From Bacteroidota bacterium (GTDB lineage Bacteria > Bacteroidota > Bacteroidia > Cytophagales > UBA9547), in contig RDZG01000074.1 of assembly GCA_004293915.1 (NCBI GenBank), positions 1 to 53,302 on the forward strand: a stretch of DNA of 53,302 bases, in the 5' to 3' direction. Numbering within the stretch: the stretch's first letter is position 1; every line of letters starts with the position of its first letter. Shown piece after piece: positions 49,560 to 53,302 of this stretch. The notes below the pieces were generated by a model, which was given only the letters and a program-made list of their open reading frames with translations, did not search any database and was not told where the DNA came from. The translations under genes and the position numbers were made by a program.

Positions 49560-51635
49560 CTATTTATGTGTCTCATCAAATTTATTTTCAAATTCTCTTT
49601 TCTTATTTTGTTTGTCTTCTGAATCAGTTAAACGATTAAAACAAAATGAGCAAATCATCCAAAGTCCAATTAATGGTGCGTACATTAAAGCTCGTAATGT
49701 GTTTTTTTGTGTTTCACTTTCTAGTCTATCAATTGCTGTAATTATTTTATACGAATAATTGTAAGTCCAGTCTTTACAACAAAACTGTAATACCGTAAAT
49801 ACAACTATTAAAATTCCAACAGGAATCAACCAATATGCAGGTTTTGCCCATTTTCTAATATCCTCTTTAACCGTTTTAATTTTAAGTGCCGCCTTTAGTC
49901 TTTTTACTTCCTGCTCTTTTGAATTAAGTTTAATGCCTTGTTCATCTGTTTTAGATTCGAGGTCTTCTATTTTTACCGATGTTGCTACTTTATGGGATTC
50001 AAAACTGTATTCAAGAACTGAATGCTTTGCTGAAAGTTCATCAAGATTTTGTTCAAGTGTTGTTTTTGCGAATGATTTTGATTGTTCAATTATTTCATCA
50101 TCGCTAAAGCCTTTTTGCAATACATCTTTGAATTTCTTTTCTACTAAAATTTTAATAATGGACGATTGCTTTTCCGCATCTTCTGTTATTTCACTTATAC
50201 CAGTTAATATTAACTGTAACTTTTCATAAGAAATTTCTTTTTCACCTTGTGGCATGTTTAGAAAACTAACAAAGCTTTTAAAGTCATCATTCGTCCGCTT
50301 TACATATCGCAACAAAATACTCATCCATTGGCTTGGGAGCAAAACAATAGGAGTTACATTGCTTCTTTGAAAATCCCATCTTCTTAATCCTTGGTCAGTT
50401 GATAGAAAAAAGAATTTTGTTTCTACTAAGTTGGCATCTTTTCCATCTCTTCTTTTTTCAATGAGATGAATATTTTTAGCGTCCCAATTTGATGTTTCAA
50501 ATCCATTTATTGATCCTTCTGATGATTTGTAACTATGAATGTTCCCTGCAATTTCATTCAAGAGTTTTGCTGTCTTTTCTTCCTTTTCATCAAATGGCAT
50601 TTTGTAGTCAATTGATGCCTTAAACTTTTTGATTAAATCTTCAAAAAGTACGTTTATATGTGATTCAAAATAATCTAAGCTAGTATTGGTTCTGTTTATT
50701 CTCCATTTGTGATAAAAATCAAAGAAGTCACTTTGAGCTTTGAATGCAGTAAAAACTCTTGGATTAATACGAGGTGAATTGTGTTTTGCTATTAGAGAAA
50801 TGTAATATTTAACTGTAGCTTTAAATTCAGTTTCTGAAAATCGAGAAATAATGAGAGTTTCACCTGCCTCATTAAATTTTGTAAGAAATGATATTGTCCT
50901 TTTTTGTCGATTCTCACCATTAATACCTAATGCTCTAAAAATTACATTTGTGTCAAGGTAGAAAGTTTTATTTTTAAGGCTGTTTAGGTGAATAGAATTT
51001 GCAGAATTGTTTGTTATCAAACAGTATTCAATGCCATAGCTTGCTATATCAAATATTGCTTTGTTCTTACCATCATTATCCCAACTTAAAAAGTTGTTTA
51101 TAATTTCCCTTTCTAACTCATTGAATTGCGACTGTTCAACATTAATTAATTCAGTTAGTTGCTTTTTGCTATTCAATAACTTTGAAAACCCACTTATATT
51201 TGAATTTATCAAGTCATACAAAAATTTGTACAGTAAACCTTTGGCATCTACAACATTGTTTACCTTTTCATCTTGCTTAATAAATTCGGTAATAAAATAG
51301 TCAATGTTCTGTGTGTTAATTTTCGATAAAAGTGTTTGTCTTCTTTGTTCTGTAAGGCATACTAAATAATTATTGCCTTTGTCCTTTCCTAAATGAAAAC
51401 CATCTTCTTTTGGACTTGTAACGATTGATTTTATTTCTTCTTCGTCAAATGTAAAATGATAATTGGCTTCTATAAAATCAATTATTTGGTGAATAGTCAT
51501 TTGCTTATTTTCATTATCAAACAAAGATGATTCAATGATTTTTCTATGAATAGTTTTTGAACTAACCTCATAGTTGTTGTCAGCATACAAAACTGCTGCT
51601 AAACGGAATAATTGATTTTTAGATTCTACAGTCAT
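49560..51635 (-). CDS. Large PIN-domain protein with C-terminal membrane anchor
   Basis: A 691-residue protein. Residues 1-220 are helical and hydrophilic, with no clear family. A PIN-like nuclease core then begins at FYLDTNVIFRALG (Asp228), continues with LIISRFSETEFKATVKYY, and reaches FFLSTDQGLRRWD (about 415-427) with the late acidic residues. A helical and coiled-coil section follows (about 500-590, LEQNLDELSAKHSVLEYSFE). Two membrane helices lie near the end (YWLIPVGILIVVFTVLQF and MYAPLIGLWMICSFCF). It lies 10 bases after the hsdS gene and is probably co-transcribed with the restriction genes. A membrane-bound RNase defence effector is a reasonable guess, not shown. Confidence 0.65.
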   Translation of the reverse strand: MTVESKNQLFRLAAVLYADNNYEVSSKTIHRKIIESSLFDNENKQMTIHQIIDFIEANYHFTFDEEEIKSIVTSPKEDGFHLGKDKGNNYLVCLTEQRRQTLLSKINTQNIDYFITEFIKQDEKVNNVVDAKGLLYKFLYDLINSNISGFSKLLNSKKQLTELINVEQSQFNELEREIINNFLSWDNDGKNKAIFDIASYGIEYCLITNNSANSIHLNSLKNKTFYLDTNVIFRALGINGENRQKRTISFLTKFNEAGETLIISRFSETEFKATVKYYISLIAKHNSPRINPRVFTAFKAQSDFFDFYHKWRINRTNTSLDYFESHINVLFEDLIKKFKASIDYKMPFDEKEEKTAKLLNEIAGNIHSYKSSEGSINGFETSNWDAKNIHLIEKRRDGKDANLVETKFFFLSTDQGLRRWDFQRSNVTPIVLLPSQWMSILLRYVKRTNDDFKSFVSFLNMPQGEKEISYEKLQLILTGISEITEDAEKQSSIIKILVEKKFKDVLQKGFSDDEIIEQSKSFAKTTLEQNLDELSAKHSVLEYSFESHKVATSVKIEDLESKTDEQGIKLNSKEQEVKRLKAALKIKTVKEDIRKWAKPAYWLIPVGILIVVFTVLQFCCKDWTYNYSYKIITAIDRLESETQKNTLRALMYAPLIGLWMICSFCFNRLTDSEDKQNKKREFENKFDETHK

Positions 51636-51645
51636 AAATTTTTAT

Positions 51646-52959
51646 TTAAACTTCAACTGGTTCTTTCCTCAAAGCCTCTCTTAAAACCTGTTGCAGTAAT
51701 GTTGAATTTTGTGATTCACTTTGTTTGATGCTTGTTTCCAACTCATTACAATACTGCATCAATTCTTCTAATTTTTGAACGATGCGAATTTGCTCTGATA
51801 CTGGGGGAAGTGGAATTGGCATTTTTTTCAATGATATTCCTGTCAAATGCTGAATTCCTGAACCTGTTAAGTAGTCTTTAATTTTTCCATTTGAACAAAT
51901 TAAATCCAAGTAAAACAAATAAAGCTTTGCTGGGATATTACTATAAAACCTTACCCGATGTATTGCCTTTTGAAACTTAAATGTTTCATCATCTGATTCC
52001 CAAATTGCACCTCGTCCAGGATAACCGCCTTCACAAATTAACAAGTCACCCTTTTTTACAGAGTATTCCTCTAATTCGGATTCTTCAAATTTCATCAGTA
52101 GCACATCATCTAATTCAAATCGGTACCACTGTACATTTAGATTTCTAAAGTATGGATAATATTCGCCTTTATTCTTAGTGCCGTCAAGCATTTTACCCAA
52201 ACGAGTATCACAAATCTCCCCCAACCTACACCACACCCAATTTTCAGGAATTTCAAAAGGAATTTCTTCGGGTTTGATAGGTGGTAGTTCTTTTTCTTTT
52301 TTTAGTTTCTTTTCTGCAATCGGTTTTTGTTTTTCGGCTTTTATCTTTTTAAGCAATTCCCTTGCTGGTTCGTCTTTTTTATTTTGCTCCACCAATTTGC
52401 CTTGCACAGCATCTTGCAATAATTGTTGACGGAGTTTTTTTACTAAAGTGAGTTGGTGGGTTAGTTCGGAGGAAATCTGTTAGCCATTTTTCTCCAATAG
52501 TTGAATATTAGAAATTAGACGTCTTTGAGTTTTAATATCAGGTAGCATCAACTCCAATTCAAACAATTGAGTAGTATTGATTCTTTGTGTTGCTACTCCC
52601 GAAGCAATTTTAGAAAGTTCCAAATAGAAATTACCTTGTTTGAAGTAGTAAAATATAAATTCAGGTAAGCAAGATTTGTCCACATCAAAAGCTGGTAAAT
52701 CAGAACTGCTTTCAAAGCCATCTAATTCTGGTGGAACAATTCCAAATGCACCTTTATGGAAATTTTGTTTGCCGTAAATAAATTGGCCCGCTTTTCTAAT
52801 ATATTGTTTTGTTGCACCTTCTACTTCATTTTCCAATCCTCTTTTTTCGACTCCAAAAACCTTTAATCTTACCGTAATCCTTCGGTCTGGATTAGGGTTT
52901 TCTGAAACGATTTTGCTTTCAGTTAAAATATCTCCCAATTTTACTTTCTTCCTACTCAT
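51646..52959 (-). pseudogene. hsdS: Type I restriction specificity subunit hsdS, split by one in-frame stop
   Basis: Two ORFs, 52480-52959 (159 residues) and 51646-52419 (258 residues from a TTG), are the two halves of one HsdS. They share a reading frame. The first ends with EKNG and a TAA at 52480-52482; the next 20 codons (QISSELTHQLTLVKKLRQQL) and then LQDAVQGKLV continue as an ordinary HsdS central conserved helix. The first half holds target recognition domain 1 (YGKQNFHKGAFGIVPPELDG). The second holds domain 2 (LGEICDTRLGKMLDGTK, GIQHLTGISLKKMPIPLPPV) and the final helix (EQIRIVQKLEELMQYCNELE). Half-subunits can sometimes dimerise, so partial function is possible. Confidence 0.85.
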
Positions 52960-53204
52960 ACTTCTTTCTCCTTTTTATTCTCCCACAACTCAAATAATTC
53001 GTGGAGTTTAGTTTGTAATAATTTTTTATTGGGCAATAGTCTTTCGTATTGGCTTACCAGTGTTGGCGAAAGGTTGCGATTAAGGGCATATTCTACCACT
53101 TCATCATCTTTGCCTTTGCAGAGCAAAATACCTATGCTTGGGTTTTTGTTTTCGTTTTTTACATCACGGTCAAGGGCTTCTAAATAAAAATTGAGTTGCC
53201 CCAA
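52956..53204 (-). pseudogene. C-terminal fragment of a DUF1016 (YhcG-type) PDDEXK nuclease
   Basis: The 82 residues begin LGQLNFYLEALDRDVKNENK and continue with NPSIGILLCKGKDDEVVEYA and LSPTLVSQYERLLPNKKLLQ, the well-conserved end of DUF1016/YhcG nucleases that accompany type I restriction systems. Upstream of the TTG at 53204 the frame hits a TAA after three codons, and the family's preceding sequence is absent, so the gene is truncated at about 53205. Its stop overlaps the hsdS start (ATGA), the usual order in such operons. Confidence 0.8.
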
Positions 53205-53302
53205 GGTACTGTCTTAAAAACCAAATATAATTATATAAATATTTCAAGAAATTTTAATTAACTTTGTGCCAAGGAAAAAGAGGGTATACCGACATCTGAC
53301 GG
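53205..53302. other. Unexplained sequence beyond a gene-disrupting junction
   Basis: The last 98 bases begin GGTACTGTCTTAAAAACC, are very AT-rich for about 55 bases, and encode no part of the interrupted nuclease. This looks like the end of an inserted element running off the window. I do not recognise the terminus. Confidence 0.35.

Overview
The window is AT-rich chromosomal DNA of a member of the phylum Bacteroidota. Four things point there. The 1549-residue secreted protein ends in a type IX secretion (T9SS) type A sorting domain. Several intergenic gaps carry the phylum's TTTG / TAnnTTTG promoter pattern, in three cases with exactly 19 bases between the boxes. Start sites lack clear Shine-Dalgarno sequences. 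The neighbourhoods are familiar from this phylum: a 29-residue basic COX24-like protein before rng, an exosortase with a small partner membrane protein, and ftsX with a short thiamine-binding-type protein. I cannot fix the order or family. No rRNA, tRNA or CRISPR array is visible.

Region by region. 1-482: end of an IS3-type element. 0.6-4.8 kb: TPR protein, COX24-like peptide, ribonuclease G, phosphofructokinase PfkB. 5.0-5.7 kb: antitoxin and PIN toxin. 5.7-12.5 kb: DedA protein, RND/MMPL exporter, RdgB, CinA, MoxR ATPase. 12.6-15.4 kb: Rpn-family nuclease, then a coupled lipid A-type acyltransferase, exosortase and exosortase-partner set. 15.43-17.06 kb: a solitary IS end abutting a 3' end-adjacent orphan membrane/TPR-like gene. 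17.2-19.6 kb: leftward operon ftsX, thiamine-binding-like protein, rfaE2, YugP-like metallopeptidase. 19.8-24.5 kb: giant T9SS cargo protein. 24.7-28.6 kb: a di-heme cytochrome c peroxidase and a small cytochrome c, bracketed by two paralogous proteins of unknown function and preceded by a 21-bp phased tandem array. 29-34.4 kb: histidine kinase, anmK, mreC, mreD, a secreted protein, tadA. 34.5-40.9 kb: cupin, pseudouridine synthase, VTT membrane protein, a duplicated DUF3782-type gene (one copy broken), then leftward lipA, plsC, AIM24-like and SDR genes.

40.9-53.3 kb is an accessory island. It opens with a tightly coupled three-gene operon: a minimal GrpE-like protein, a divergent Hsp70 and a single-pass membrane protein. 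I judge this the best candidate for an undescribed system. It is followed by RelE-type and MazEF toxin-antitoxin pairs, small orphan genes, a decayed duplicate of the mazF junction, a Fic protein, a membrane-anchored PIN-domain protein, an hsdS gene split by one in-frame stop codon, and the tail of a DUF1016/YhcG nuclease cut off at an abrupt junction.

The core genes cover envelope growth (mreCD, ftsX, anmK, lipid A-type acyltransferase, plsC), nucleotide and RNA upkeep (rdgB, cinA, rng, tadA, RluA-type enzyme), lipoate synthesis and export. The accessory parts show repeated local duplication followed by decay.
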